Numbered from the stretch's first letter, positions 37,824-47,644 are shown. The stretch is DNA of 64,000 nucleotides from Tractidigestivibacter scatoligenes (GCF_001494635.1 NZ_LOJF01000001.1:186001-250000), one strand, 5' to 3'. Program-made: numbers and translations. Notes: generated by a model not told the origin, from the sequence alone.

Positions 37824-39152
37824 CTATTCTGGCTGCGGAATCACGGCGTTCACGTAGAACACGCGGCCGTTGGTGCCGCAGGTGATCGCTCCGCCGTGGG
37901 ACTCCACAATCGTGCGCATGGAGCGGAACCCGTACCCGTGGTTGAGCTGATCTCCCTTGGTCGAGACGGGCGCGCCATCCTTCATATGCACGCTTCCGTC
38001 AAAGTAGTTCTCCTCGTGTATCGTTGCCATGCCCGCTGCGGACCTCACGTTGAGAGAAACAATCCGCTCAGTGGGGTCATCCAGCCGCTCCACCGCCTCT
38101 ATCGCGTTGTCCAGCAGGTTTCCAAAGAGCGAGTAGAGCTCTGCGTTCGAGAGAAACCTCAAGGCGGAGCCATCGGCAACACAGTCAAACTCGATGCCCT
38201 TACCTTCACAGTGCAGGCGCTTCTCGGAAAGAATGGTGTCTATGCCCTCGTTTCCCGTCTGCACCTTGGAGTCGTAGACATCGACCTCGCGCGCAATGTC
38301 TGCGAGAACCGCGGGGTCTACGCTGGCGCCGCTACCCGGGAAGTGGCGAATCTGGTGCCGGATGTCGTGGCACTTCATGTTGATGGCCTCGATAGTCTCG
38401 CGACTCATCTGGTACTGCCGTTCGCGGTCGCTCATAAGCCGCGCGGTAGCCGCTGCCTCCACCTGAAGTCGCCTGTTGAAGAGGAGCTCGTACTCGAGGT
38501 AGAGCACAAGAAGGCATACGGAGAGGTGAGCAAAGGAGATGATGAGGACATATGTGATGGAGACGCCGTATCTCAGGAGGTTCTTGCTGGCAATGTCAAA
38601 TGCGATGTTGAAGAAGATGACAACCGCCAATAGTAGAAGAGCTGCCCGGTCTTCCACAAGCGTAAGGCCCTGCTTGCGTATGGGTCGCACGAACAGCAGG
38701 TAGAAGCCAAGGACCACAGCGGCGGAGATCAGAACGTTAAATGCGGCCGGTTCGCTTCCAGGTGCCTGCACGCCCGTGCCAAGGCAAATTCCAATGAAGT
38801 CCCGCGTCCCCGCTGCAAGGTTCTGCGCGGAGTACGCAGCAGAAGCACAGAAGAGCGCGGTCCATGCTGTACCCTCAAAGCAAATGGCAACCATGCCCAC
38901 CATGAGCAGGACAAATGTCGAGAAGAACGCTACCTGCGTAAGTAGTGAGGCAAGTTTATCTCCACCGGAAAGCACAAGGCCACGTCCTGCGAACCACGTG
39001 AACAGGAAGTAGAAGGCGAAGCCAACAACCGCAATTGCCACACGCCATGCAAAGCCGGTCCTTCTTGGCAACGCAGTGGCGAGAAGCCCCAATGGCACGA
39101 GAAAGTCCAGGATTGAGAGAAGTGCGTGAATCGTGTCCATAAGGGGTGTCAT
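37824..39152 (-). CDS. GHKL sensor histidine kinase (AgrC-like), module 1
   Basis: 442 residues. About seven hydrophobic segments in residues 1-230 form the membrane sensor. A linker helix leads to the H-box NMKCHDIRHQIRHF and the GHKL ATPase with GNLLDNAIEAVERL and HGYGFRSMRTIVESHGG. It resembles AgrC-type kinases that pair with LytTR regulators, though no peptide-signal gene is near. It overlaps the regulator gene by 4 nt (ATGA). The kinase at 50277 is a clear paralogue, sharing for example ERQYQ, the CHD(I/L)RHQIR box and DVYDSKV. The signal is unknown; the divergent GH3 gene suggests a carbohydrate-related cue. Confidence 0.9.
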   Translation of the reverse strand: MTPLMDTIHALLSILDFLVPLGLLATALPRRTGFAWRVAIAVVGFAFYFLFTWFAGRGLVLSGGDKLASLLTQVAFFSTFVLLMVGMVAICFEGTAWTALFCASAAYSAQNLAAGTRDFIGICLGTGVQAPGSEPAAFNVLISAAVVLGFYLLFVRPIRKQGLTLVEDRAALLLLAVVIFFNIAFDIASKNLLRYGVSITYVLIISFAHLSVCLLVLYLEYELLFNRRLQVEAAATARLMSDRERQYQMSRETIEAINMKCHDIRHQIRHFPGSGASVDPAVLADIAREVDVYDSKVQTGNEGIDTILSEKRLHCEGKGIEFDCVADGSALRFLSNAELYSLFGNLLDNAIEAVERLDDPTERIVSLNVRSAAGMATIHEENYFDGSVHMKDGAPVSTKGDQLNHGYGFRSMRTIVESHGGAITCGTNGRVFYVNAVIPQPE

Positions 39153-39952
39153 GAGTTTCTCCCACCGTAGTAGGCGGCGATGGCTTCAAAGGCTGCCTTG
39201 CGTTTGGGCCGGCTAATTACATAGACCCCGCCGTCGGAGGTGTGGACGTCAGAGCCACGTATTGTGCGCACGTGGTCCATGTTCACAAGGGCGCTGCTCG
39301 ATATCTGGACAAATGAGGTACCAGCAAGTTCTTTGGCAAGCGCGCTCAACGTTCCTCGCGCCAGCGTCTCGCGATTGTCGGTGAGGTGGTAGGCAAGGTT
39401 GTGACCCTGCACATCGATGGCAGTGATGTCGCTCACCGGAATGACGGAGATGCCGCCTTTCTCCTTAATAATCACGCTTCTCCCGATGGTGCGTCTAAGC
39501 ACGCGGACCGCTCGGTCCATGCGCAGGGAGAAGCTGTGGTAGCTCACGGGCTTCACGATGAAGTCCAGGGCGTCCACCTCGTAGCTGCGTGCGCCATATT
39601 GTGCAAGGCTCGTCACAAAGATGATTTGCGTACGCTGGTCGTGGTCGCGGAGAATCTCAGCCGCCTCCATGCCGCTGACTCCCGGTAGCCCAATGTCCAT
39701 GAACACAAGATCAACCTCTGGCCGATTGGAGAGAAACTCTGCCGCGGAGGTCATGGCAGAGACCTCAAAGCGCTCGCCGCGTTCGGCAGCATAGCGCGAG
39801 AGAAGCGCACGCAAGCGTTCCGCCTCTTGAGGCTCGTCCTCAACAACAAGCACGCGAATTGCGGCTGCCCTTCCAGCATCGCCTGGGATGCGCGTCTCGT
39901 CGGGCATGCCGTCTGCCTTGCCATTTGGACCGCCCACCACTGCCCTTGCCAT
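39149..39952 (-). CDS. LytTR response regulator, module 1
   Basis: 267 residues from ATG 39952; ATG 39907 (AAGG 8 nt upstream) is an equally possible start, because residues 1-30 are unstructured. The receiver domain has VLVVEDEPQEAERL, the phospho-Asp in LVFMDIGLPG, and FVTSLAQYGARSYEVDALDFIVKPV. The LytTR domain has DITAIDVQGHNLAYHLTD and FVQISSSALVNMDHV. It is the upstream gene of the two-gene kinase-regulator operon. The GH3 gene at 40119 diverges 166 bp away and is the obvious candidate target. It is paralogous to the regulator at 51671. Confidence 0.9.
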   Translation of the reverse strand: MARAVVGGPNGKADGMPDETRIPGDAGRAAAIRVLVVEDEPQEAERLRALLSRYAAERGERFEVSAMTSAAEFLSNRPEVDLVFMDIGLPGVSGMEAAEILRDHDQRTQIIFVTSLAQYGARSYEVDALDFIVKPVSYHSFSLRMDRAVRVLRRTIGRSVIIKEKGGISVIPVSDITAIDVQGHNLAYHLTDNRETLARGTLSALAKELAGTSFVQISSSALVNMDHVRTIRGSDVHTSDGGVYVISRPKRKAAFEAIAAYYGGRNS

Positions 39953-40118
39953 CGTCCTCGCCGTTTCCTCAACAGATTTCGCCAACAAATCTAAACCCCA
40001 GGGCACCAATCGTACCTTGAGGCACAGCGGCAGGCACTCTTCTCCGGGGCCCGGCCAGGCAAGGAGCTTGCGTGTCTGCCGCAATGATAGCAAGCGGGTG
40101 AGAGGGAAGGAAAAGAAC

Positions 40119-42653
40119 ATGAGTGGGATGACGAGGAGAGACTTTATCGGAAGCGTTGCCGTTGGCGCAGGCGCTGCTGCTCTGGCGGGCTGTGGCTCCA
40201 CGAGCACGCAGGATGCTGCCAGCGATGCGGGCTCAAGCGTTCCCAGCGCCGACAAGTACCCCATCGACCCGGACGGATCGGACGTCCAGGCCAAGTGGAC
40301 GAGCGAGGAGACCCGCGACGGCTGGACCCGCTACACCAACCCTGACGGTGGTCCCGAGATTGGCGTTATGGACACTGCGCGCATGATTCAGGTGGACGGC
40401 CTTGCCTTCCGCGATATGGACGGCGATGGCAAGCTCTCGCTCTTTGAGGACTGGCGCCAGAGCGCAGATGATCGCGCTGCGGACCTGGCAAGCCAGCTTA
40501 CCGCCGAGGAGTGCGTGCAGCTCATGTGGCATGGCGGCGTTCAGGGAACTCCGGACCAGCCTGGCGTGAAAACGGACCCCAACGACACGAGCCTTATCGA
40601 CAAGGGCTCCTGTGCAGGCGTTTCTCGTCTTACCCCCAATGACGAGTCGTACGCGTCTGCCATCTCCTGGATCAATGGGATCCAGGAGAAGTGCGAGAAG
40701 CGCCCCCACGGCATCCCGTACATTTGCTCCACCGACCCCTACTCGACCCTTGGCATCCCCTCGACCGTTGGGCTCGCTCCGGCCATGGATAAAGATCTGT
40801 GGCGCAAGGCTGGCATGTGGATTGGCCGTGCCTGGAGCGCAATGGGCATCCGCTGCGAGCTTGGCCCGCAGGTAGACCTCTACACCAACCCCATCACGTC
40901 GAGACTCCCCGGAGCCGAGACCGAGGACCCCGCTCTTGACCGCGACTTCACCGCTGCCTTTGCTGGCGGTATGCAGTCGACCTGGGGCGACGATGAGGCT
41001 ACTGATGACAAGGGCTGGGGCAAGGATTCCGTTGCCACCATGCTCAAGCACTTTGTGGGCGCCGGCTCCATCGAGGGCGGCCGCAACGACCATGGTGACA
41101 CTGGCAAGTACGATGTCTTCCCTGGTGGCAACTACAAGGCGCACCTCATCCCGTTCCTGGACGGCGGAATGAAGCTCGATTCCAAGACAGAGCAGATGGC
41201 GGCCGTGATGCCCAACTACGGCATCCCCTTCTCCACGGATGCTGAGTATGGCCTGCGTGTTGGTGGTGGCCTCAACAAGCAGCAGCTCTCCATTCTCCGC
41301 AATGCAGGCTGGGAGGGTATGGTCTGCACGGACTGGGGAATTATCACGAGCGGCCGTGGTACCGAGAACATGGACGAACAGGGGCGTTATCGCCTGATGA
41401 TTGATGCCTCCGTTGACCAGTACGGTGGCGGCTTTAAGCCTGAGGAAGTCGGTGACCCCGTCTACGAGCAGATGGAGAAGGACCTCGGAGAGGACGAGGC
41501 GCTCGCCCGCGTGCGTGAGTCCGCCAAGCGCATTCTGCGCCTCATGGTGAACGTCCAGCTCTTCGACCAGCCCTACTCCGATCGCAGCAAGGCCAAGGAG
41601 GTCCTTGAGAGCACGGCGGCGGCAGACTTTGCCGAGGAGTGCAACGAGAAGTGCATCATCATGCTCAAGAACAAGGGTGGGCTCATCTCGAAGAACGGTC
41701 TGGGCGACAAGCCCAAGGTCTACATTCCGCAGCTCTTCACGCCCTCCTCTTCGAGCTTCTTTGGCACCACGCCTGCGAGCATTACGCCGTGCTTTGACAT
41801 TGACGTGGCGAGCAAGTACTTCGACGTGGTCACTGATGAGGTTGGTGACCCCACCGGCGCACCCCTCGATGGCGAGACGGACCCGCAGTATCAGGAGTCC
41901 GACATCACGCGCCTCTCTGACTTCTCGGGCGTTGACTACGCCCTTATCAAGATTAAGAACCCGCAGGATGCGTATGATGGCGTCATGGGTGCAACGTCGA
42001 TGTTTGGTGCCAGCTCAAACGATGACATCACTTACGTGCCCATCTCGCTGCAGTACCGTCCGTACACCGCCGATGGCAGCAGCGTGCGTCAGACGTCACT
42101 TGCCGGCGACCCTGTTGACGGCAAGACGTGGTACGAGCATGGGACCGAGAGCGGCGTGGAGATGACAAACCGCAGCTACTACGGTCAGTCGACCTATGCC
42201 ACCAATGAAAGTGAGCTTGACCTTGTGCTGGACACCAAGGCCAAGCTGCCCGAGTCCGCTAAGCTCATCCTTGTGATTGAGGCGGACCACCCCATGGTCT
42301 TCTCCGAGATCGAGCCCTCTGCCGACGCCATTCTCATGACATGGGCGGGCGACGCCGGCCCCAGCGGCACCGGGTTCAACATTCCGGATGCCTCTATTGC
42401 CAAGATCATCACTGGCGAGGTTGAGCCCAGCGCCCTTCTCCAGTTCCAGATGCCCAAGGACATGGACACAGTGGAGACCCAGCTTGAGGACGTACCTCGC
42501 GATATGGACTGCTACACCGACTCCGAGGGCAATACCTATGACTTCTGCTTTGGCCTCAACTGGTCCGGTGTGATTGACGACGACCGCACCAAGACCTACA
42601 AGGTCGCGCCGCTCACCGAGCCTGAGACCGAGGTCAAACCCGATAAGGCATAG
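40119..42653 (+). CDS. Glycoside hydrolase family 3, twin-arginine lipoprotein
   Basis: 844 residues with a Tat-type lipoprotein signal: TRRDFIGS, a hydrophobic stretch, and the lipobox LAGC. Standard GH3 domain order: catalytic barrel first, with KHF (Lys310-His311) and the nucleophile Asp405 in GMVCTDWG, then the alpha/beta sandwich (CIIMLKNKGGLISK, ADHPMVF) and a C-terminal beta region. It should cleave beta-linked glucosides, xylosides or similar at the cell surface; the substrate is not predictable. A preceding dockerin-like acidic loop (DMDGDGKLSLFEDW) may bind calcium. AAGGA lies 7-8 nt before ATG 40119. It is divergent from the LytTR regulator of module 1, which probably controls it. 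Confidence 0.88.
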   Translation: MSGMTRRDFIGSVAVGAGAAALAGCGSTSTQDAASDAGSSVPSADKYPIDPDGSDVQAKWTSEETRDGWTRYTNPDGGPEIGVMDTARMIQVDGLAFRDMDGDGKLSLFEDWRQSADDRAADLASQLTAEECVQLMWHGGVQGTPDQPGVKTDPNDTSLIDKGSCAGVSRLTPNDESYASAISWINGIQEKCEKRPHGIPYICSTDPYSTLGIPSTVGLAPAMDKDLWRKAGMWIGRAWSAMGIRCELGPQVDLYTNPITSRLPGAETEDPALDRDFTAAFAGGMQSTWGDDEATDDKGWGKDSVATMLKHFVGAGSIEGGRNDHGDTGKYDVFPGGNYKAHLIPFLDGGMKLDSKTEQMAAVMPNYGIPFSTDAEYGLRVGGGLNKQQLSILRNAGWEGMVCTDWGIITSGRGTENMDEQGRYRLMIDASVDQYGGGFKPEEVGDPVYEQMEKDLGEDEALARVRESAKRILRLMVNVQLFDQPYSDRSKAKEVLESTAAADFAEECNEKCIIMLKNKGGLISKNGLGDKPKVYIPQLFTPSSSSFFGTTPASITPCFDIDVASKYFDVVTDEVGDPTGAPLDGETDPQYQESDITRLSDFSGVDYALIKIKNPQDAYDGVMGATSMFGASSNDDITYVPISLQYRPYTADGSSVRQTSLAGDPVDGKTWYEHGTESGVEMTNRSYYGQSTYATNESELDLVLDTKAKLPESAKLILVIEADHPMVFSEIEPSADAILMTWAGDAGPSGTGFNIPDASIAKIITGEVEPSALLQFQMPKDMDTVETQLEDVPRDMDCYTDSEGNTYDFCFGLNWSGVIDDDRTKTYKVAPLTEPETEVKPDKA

Positions 42654-42679
42654 CCTCCGGCGGTAACGATGCTTGTGGC

Positions 42680-42714
42680 GAGGGGCTCGCAGCCGTTGTG
42701 GCTGCGGGCCCCTC
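42680..42714 (+). terminator. Strong hairpin after the GH3 gene
   Basis: GAGGGGCTCGCAGCC pairs with GGCTGCGGGCCCCTC around GTTGT, 27 bp after the stop. There is no clear T-tract, so it may stabilise the 3' end rather than terminate alone. Confidence 0.55.
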
Positions 42715-42761
42715 GGCTGAAGTCCCCAGGTGCCGAGAGGGGCCCCCGGCGCCAACGAGCC

Positions 42762-42841
42762 CCAGGCGCCAACGAGAAGAAAATCGACATTTTTGCCACT
42801 GAGAACGACGTTATCTATCGAATTTCCTCTCCACAGCACCA
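42762..42841. repeat. R3 repeat, copy 2
   Basis: 80 bp similar to 37690-37769. The arms GAGAAGAAAATCGA and TCGAATTTCCTCTC pair with two mismatches. It lies in the 585 bp gene-free region between the GH3 and CapA genes; 42842-43072 shows nothing else that I recognise. Confidence 0.7.
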
Positions 42842-43072
42842 GCCGGTATGGGTGGCCGGTGCGGGTGGCGGGCGGCAGGGCGAGTCTGCTGCCGGCTGGG
42901 AGCGACTGGCGTCGGCTGGGTGCAGTGGACGCCCGCTAGTACTGGCAGGGAACCCCTGCAACCCACCAATGGTGACAAGCAGACGACCACTTGCGCCAAA
43001 TACAAGAACCGCCGCCCGCAGGACCGTATGGTATGGCTCGACGACAACCTCCCTATGCCGTCTTGCACCAAC

Positions 43073-43152
43073 GTCCGGGACTCTCCCTCCCGTATACGGC
43101 CCGGACGCGCAAACTTTGCGGGGCCTCGGCATGTGCCGGGGCCCCGCTTGCG
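43073..43152 (+). ncRNA. Candidate small RNA B: C-rich loop hairpin plus terminator
   Basis: GTCCGGG (43073-43079) pairs with CCCGGAC (43100-43106) and presents a 20 nt loop with CTCTCCCTCCC. A second stem GCGGGGCC...GGCCCCGC follows (43118-43147). It has the same two-hairpin plan and the same loop motif as 37565-37640, with little similarity in the stems, which suggests conserved structure. The T-tract is weak here. Confidence 0.35.
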
Positions 43153-43238
43153 AATTGAGAGCAGAACCACGGCGGTTCCCCCAATGGAAGCGCTACATTA
43201 CAGGTCTACAAGCAAAGGCGCAGACGTTGGGGGAGTCC

Positions 43239-44453
43239 ATGAGTCGCCGTAACAAGCCGCAGCCCCAAGCCCTACTCGCGCTCGTCCTTTCGGCCGTCGT
43301 GGTGGCTGCTCTCGTCTTGGTTGCGCGGGGCTGCGCTGCGTCCAACGCATCGGACCAGGACGCCTCTAACGCTCAGCAAGCGACGGACGACCAAACGGTA
43401 ACGCAAGCCCCGGATAGCGTGAGCTTCTGTGCCGTTGGCGACAACCTTGCCAACGAGAACACCCTTGAGTACGCGGACTCGTGGTCGGGCACCACAGGAG
43501 ACCTCAGCTATGACTTTGGCCCGCTCTACGATCACGTGCGCGACGTCATCTCCAGCTACGATATCGCCTTCGTGAACCAGGAGACGACCCTCGGTGTCTA
43601 CCAAGGACACGGCTACGCTGGCTACCCCAGCTTCAACACGCCGGACTCCATGGCGCAGGCGGTGTCGGACGCGGGCTTTGACGTGGTGAACACCAACTCC
43701 AACCACACGTATGACACCTGGACGGACTCCATCCTCAATGCGCAGAAGGTTTGGGCTAGCTACCCCAATATCACGGTCATTGGCTCCTACGCAAGCGAGC
43801 GCGACCGCCAGAACGTGCGAACGGTCGAGAAGAACGGCATAACGCTGGCGTTTCTCTCGTATAGCTACGGCCAGAACGGCTACACGCAGAACCAGCTGCC
43901 AAACGACTACTACGCCGTTCCCTGGGACGAAGAAGCCATGAGGGAAGATATGGCCCGCGCCAAGCAGAAGGCGGACTTTGTGGTCGTCTACCTCCACATG
44001 GGAACCGAGTACACCAACACGCCAAACGAACAGCAGGTAGAGGCTGCGCAGGCATGCGCGGACGCGGGTGCGGGGCTGGTCTCGTGCAGCCACGCGCACG
44101 TGATTCAGCCCATGGCGTGGCTCCAGCGCTCGGACGGCTCTGGCTCCACGCTCGTAGCATATGGGCTGGGGGACTTTGTCTCGGGCTACCACAAGCCTGA
44201 CTGCGTTCTCTCGGGCATGCTGAGCTGCGACTTTGTTCGTGGTGAAGACGGCGCGGTGGGTATCCAGAACGTGGCGTGGCACACGCTCATCGAGCACGCA
44301 GAAGGCGATGCTGACACGGTCTACCTGGCGCGCGACTACACCGACGACATGGCTTCCGTAAATGAGCTGCTTGCGGACCTCGACAACCCAGGCGAGTGGA
44401 TTCGCTCAAAGACCAGCGAGGTCATAGGCTCGGAGTTCCAGATAGACCAGTGA
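43239..44453 (+). CDS. CapA-family (PGA_cap) metallophosphatase-like protein
   Basis: 404 residues. An N-terminal membrane/signal helix (about 11-29, ending VARGCAAS; the Cys may be lipidated) puts the domain outside the cell. The CapA/PgsA fold is shown by FCAVGDNLANENT, FVNQETTLG, DVVNTNSNHTYD, VVVYLHMGTEYTNTPNEQQ and VSCSHAHVIQPM, with the metal-binding Asp, Asn and His pattern of calcineurin-like enzymes. CapA/PgsA proteins take part in poly-gamma-glutamate or capsule synthesis, but many relatives act alone and have no known substrate. No capsule genes are adjacent. It sits between GH3 genes; GGGGGAG lies just before ATG 43239. Confidence 0.85.
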   Translation: MSRRNKPQPQALLALVLSAVVVAALVLVARGCAASNASDQDASNAQQATDDQTVTQAPDSVSFCAVGDNLANENTLEYADSWSGTTGDLSYDFGPLYDHVRDVISSYDIAFVNQETTLGVYQGHGYAGYPSFNTPDSMAQAVSDAGFDVVNTNSNHTYDTWTDSILNAQKVWASYPNITVIGSYASERDRQNVRTVEKNGITLAFLSYSYGQNGYTQNQLPNDYYAVPWDEEAMREDMARAKQKADFVVVYLHMGTEYTNTPNEQQVEAAQACADAGAGLVSCSHAHVIQPMAWLQRSDGSGSTLVAYGLGDFVSGYHKPDCVLSGMLSCDFVRGEDGAVGIQNVAWHTLIEHAEGDADTVYLARDYTDDMASVNELLADLDNPGEWIRSKTSEVIGSEFQIDQ

Positions 44454-44611
44454 CGCCGCTGCCAGTGGGCGCCGCTGCTGGGCAGCAACTGCAATTTGCG
44501 ACGGATAAATGACCGGATGCGACCCTCTTTGGTGCCGCGCACGCCTGCTGCCTACCCTTATCGTCGAACAAGCGGCCCTCGGGGCCGGAGGGAACGTAAG
44601 GGGAGTGGGGA

Positions 44612-47563
44612 ATGGCTAAGAACACTACGAGAAGGAAGTTCATCGGTTCTACCATCGCGTCGGTGGGCCTTCTGGGCGTCACCGCTGCGGCCAACGTAGC
44701 GGCGAACAAGTTCAGCTCGCTTCTCGACCACTACGTGGGCGGTCGCCCCGCAACGGTCGAGAAGGTCGAGGGCTCCGAGGGCTGGGACGCGGAGTACTAC
44801 ACAGCGGACTACCGTGGCCGCAAGCAGGCGACCGAGGCTGCAAACGAGCTGGTCACCGAGATCGAGGGCGAGGGCATCGTCCTCTTGAAGAACGACAACG
44901 CTGCGCTGCCGCTCTCCACGTCCGAGACCGTGAGTATGCTCGGCCGCTACGCGGCCGACCCGGTCTATGGCGGGGCTGGCTCCGGTACCGTTGACGCCAA
45001 CTCCTGCATCAACTTCTACCAGGGCATCAGCCAGGCGGGTTTCACCATCAACGACACCGCCTACGACTGGATCAACAACAACTATTCCAACTACGCCAAG
45101 GCCGCCATCACCATGGACAACCCGTCCACGGCGTCCTACTACATCGGCGAGATTCCCTGGTCCGACTATAGCTCTGACGCTCAGGCATCCATTAACGGCA
45201 CCGTTGGCCTGGTCTTCATTGGCCGTGGCGGCGGCGAGGGCGGCGACCTCTCCCGTGACCTCAAGGCAGACGTGGAGTCTGGCGTCTCCGAGAACTTCAC
45301 CGCCAACAGCGAGACGGCCAACTACGAGGACGGCCAGCACGAGCTTGAGCTTACGGCGGAGGAGAAGAGCGTCATCGCAGCCGCGAAGGCGGCTTGCACC
45401 AAGGTTGTCGCGGTGCTCAACCTCTCCACGTCGATGGAGCTTGGCCCCCTGGTCTCTGGTGACTACGAGGTCGACGCGATTCTCGAGGTTGGATCTATTG
45501 GCGCCACCGGTGCGGCTGCCCTCGGTCAGGTACTCGCCGGTACCGTGAACCCCTCTGGCAGGACCACGGACATCTGGGCCGCAGACTTCACGGCTGACCC
45601 CACGTTCAAGAACTTTGGCGGCAAGCGCTACACCGACATCGAGGGCTACTATCCTGAGAAGTCCACGGGCAACGCCTACTTTGTGGAGTACGCCGAGGGC
45701 CTCTACTACGGCTACCGCTACTACGAGACCGCTGCAGTCGAGGCTGAGGCGGGCAACTACGACGGCTTCGACTACGACAAGGCTGTGGTGTTCCCGTTTG
45801 GCTATGGCCTCTCGTACACCACGTTCTCGCAGACGCTCGACTCTGTGAATGCGGACGACGAGAAGGTCAAGGTTGAGGTCACGGTTTCCAACACGGGCTC
45901 CGTTGCCGGCAAGGACGTCGTAGAGGTGTACTACTCGGCCCCCTATACCGCAGGCGGGCTCGAGAAGGCAGCCGTCGTGCTGGGCGGCTTTGCCAAGACC
46001 GATGCGCTTGACCCCGGTGCGAGCCAGCAGGTCACCATCGAGTTCCCCGTGCGCGACATGGCCTCCTACAGCTCCGACGAGCAGGCGTACGTGCTCGACG
46101 CGGGCGACTACGTCATCAGCCTCCGCACCGACTCGCACACCGTCGTGGACCAGAAGACCGTGTCCCTCTCGGCCAAGAAGTACACGACCGACTCCGCCAC
46201 CGAGGCGCAGATTACCAACAAGTTCGACGACATGACGGAGTACATGGAGAAGAACGTCAAGACCATGTCCCGCAAGGACTTTAAGGGGACCTTCCCCGAG
46301 GAGGCCGCCGACAAGAGCGCGGCGGACTGCGGCGTGGAGCTTGTGGAGTGGAAGCACGAGGACCACGAGGACCCCAACGCCACGATGCCAACCACCGGGG
46401 CGGACAACGGCCTGCAGCTCATTGACATGCGCGGCCAGGACTTCGACTCCGAGGCCTGGAACGACATCCTCGACCAGCTCTCGGTTGAGGAGATGGCCAC
46501 CTGCCTGAACGACGACGCCTACAACACCCCCGAGGTCGAGTCCGTGGGCAAGCCCGCAACGGTAGAGCCCGACGGCCCTGCCGGCTTCACCTCGCTCACC
46601 GGTCCCACCGGCAACTGCTCCTACTGCTCCGAGGTCGTTATGGCGCAGACCTGGAACGTGGAGCTCATGCACCGCATGGGCCAGATGGTTGGCCAGGAGG
46701 CCCTGGCCTCTGCGTACAACGGTTGGTACGCGCCGGCCATGAACACGCACCGCTCGCCCTTCGCCGGCCGCAACTTCGAGTACTACTCCGAGGACCCGCT
46801 GCTTGCCGGCAAGATTGGCGCGGCAGTGGTGAGTGGTGCCGCCGAGAACGGCTGCTATGCCATGATCAAGCACTTCGCGATGAACGACCAGGAGTCCTAC
46901 CGCGTGCAGCACGTCTGCACCTGGGCCACCGAGCAGGTTGCGCGCGAGATCTACCTGCGTCCGTTCGAGACCACCGTCAAGGAGGCCACGTACGAGATGA
47001 AGTACATCTCGGACGACAAGGGCACTGTCTCAACCAAGACCATGCCCGGCTGCACCGGTGTGATGAGCTCGTTCAACTACGTTGGCGCCGAGTGGGCCGG
47101 CGGCCGCAAGAGCCTGTGCACCGGCGTCCTGCGCGACGAGTGGGGCTTCAAGGGCATGGTCATCACGGACTTCGAGCTCTATGACTACATGAACAAGAAC
47201 CAGGCCATCTATGCCGGCACCGACCTTCAGCTCACCTACTCGGCAATGACCGGCGAGTACCAGGGCACCAACACGGCGACCGTTGTCTCCGAGATGCGCG
47301 AGTCCATGCACCGCGTGCTCTACACCGTTGCCAACTCCAACGCCATGAACGGCATGGTGCCGGGCTCCAAGATTACCTACGGCGTTGCCCCGTGGCAGTA
47401 TGGCGTGTGGGGCGGCTCTGCGGTGCTCGTCGCCCTGGCGGCGTTCTTCGGCTACAAGGCCGTGAAGAACCACAAGCTCATGGGCGCCGAGGGCAAGGAC
47501 GGAGAGGCTGCCGATGTCCCCGAGGTCAAGAAGGGCGACAAGAAGGCGTCTGACGAGAAGTAG
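44612..47563 (+). CDS. GH3-family protein with reversed domain order, membrane-anchored at both ends
   Basis: 983 residues. An N-terminal Tat-like signal or anchor (TTRRKFIGS, then a hydrophobic stretch) has no lipobox. The alpha/beta sandwich comes first (EGIVLLKNDNAALPLS, VVAVLNLSTSMELG, PFGYGLSYTTF), then a fibronectin-III-like domain (VEVTVSNTGSVAGKDVVEVY), then the catalytic barrel (GWYAPAMNTHRSPFAGRNFE, Lys753-His754, nucleophile Asp853 in GMVITDFE). A C-terminal helix at about 932-952 and a basic/acidic tail follow. The order is reversed compared with canonical GH3, as in some permuted members. It is paralogous to the protein at 52535 and probably acts on beta-glycosides outside the cell. 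Confidence 0.88.
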   Translation: MAKNTTRRKFIGSTIASVGLLGVTAAANVAANKFSSLLDHYVGGRPATVEKVEGSEGWDAEYYTADYRGRKQATEAANELVTEIEGEGIVLLKNDNAALPLSTSETVSMLGRYAADPVYGGAGSGTVDANSCINFYQGISQAGFTINDTAYDWINNNYSNYAKAAITMDNPSTASYYIGEIPWSDYSSDAQASINGTVGLVFIGRGGGEGGDLSRDLKADVESGVSENFTANSETANYEDGQHELELTAEEKSVIAAAKAACTKVVAVLNLSTSMELGPLVSGDYEVDAILEVGSIGATGAAALGQVLAGTVNPSGRTTDIWAADFTADPTFKNFGGKRYTDIEGYYPEKSTGNAYFVEYAEGLYYGYRYYETAAVEAEAGNYDGFDYDKAVVFPFGYGLSYTTFSQTLDSVNADDEKVKVEVTVSNTGSVAGKDVVEVYYSAPYTAGGLEKAAVVLGGFAKTDALDPGASQQVTIEFPVRDMASYSSDEQAYVLDAGDYVISLRTDSHTVVDQKTVSLSAKKYTTDSATEAQITNKFDDMTEYMEKNVKTMSRKDFKGTFPEEAADKSAADCGVELVEWKHEDHEDPNATMPTTGADNGLQLIDMRGQDFDSEAWNDILDQLSVEEMATCLNDDAYNTPEVESVGKPATVEPDGPAGFTSLTGPTGNCSYCSEVVMAQTWNVELMHRMGQMVGQEALASAYNGWYAPAMNTHRSPFAGRNFEYYSEDPLLAGKIGAAVVSGAAENGCYAMIKHFAMNDQESYRVQHVCTWATEQVAREIYLRPFETTVKEATYEMKYISDDKGTVSTKTMPGCTGVMSSFNYVGAEWAGGRKSLCTGVLRDEWGFKGMVITDFELYDYMNKNQAIYAGTDLQLTYSAMTGEYQGTNTATVVSEMRESMHRVLYTVANSNAMNGMVPGSKITYGVAPWQYGVWGGSAVLVALAAFFGYKAVKNHKLMGAEGKDGEAADVPEVKKGDKKASDEK

Positions 47564-47590
47564 CAAGGCAGTTCTACTCGCATAAAGCAA

Positions 47591-47624
47591 GCGGCCCGTC
47601 CCCGGGTGGGGGCGGGCCGCCTTT
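47591..47624. terminator. Terminator between convergent GH3 and metQ genes
   Basis: GCGGCCCGTCCCC pairs with GGGGGCGGGCCGC around GGGT, followed by CTTTG on the plus strand and GCTTGCTTTAT on the minus strand; it could serve both genes. Confidence 0.8.
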
Positions 47625-47644
47625 GTGTGAGGTGCCTTCTCGCC

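Noticed and set aside
42669-43238. 190-codon upstream extension of the CapA-like gene
   Set aside because: It covers a hairpin, the R3 repeat and the candidate small RNA; the signal helix begins at ATG 43239.
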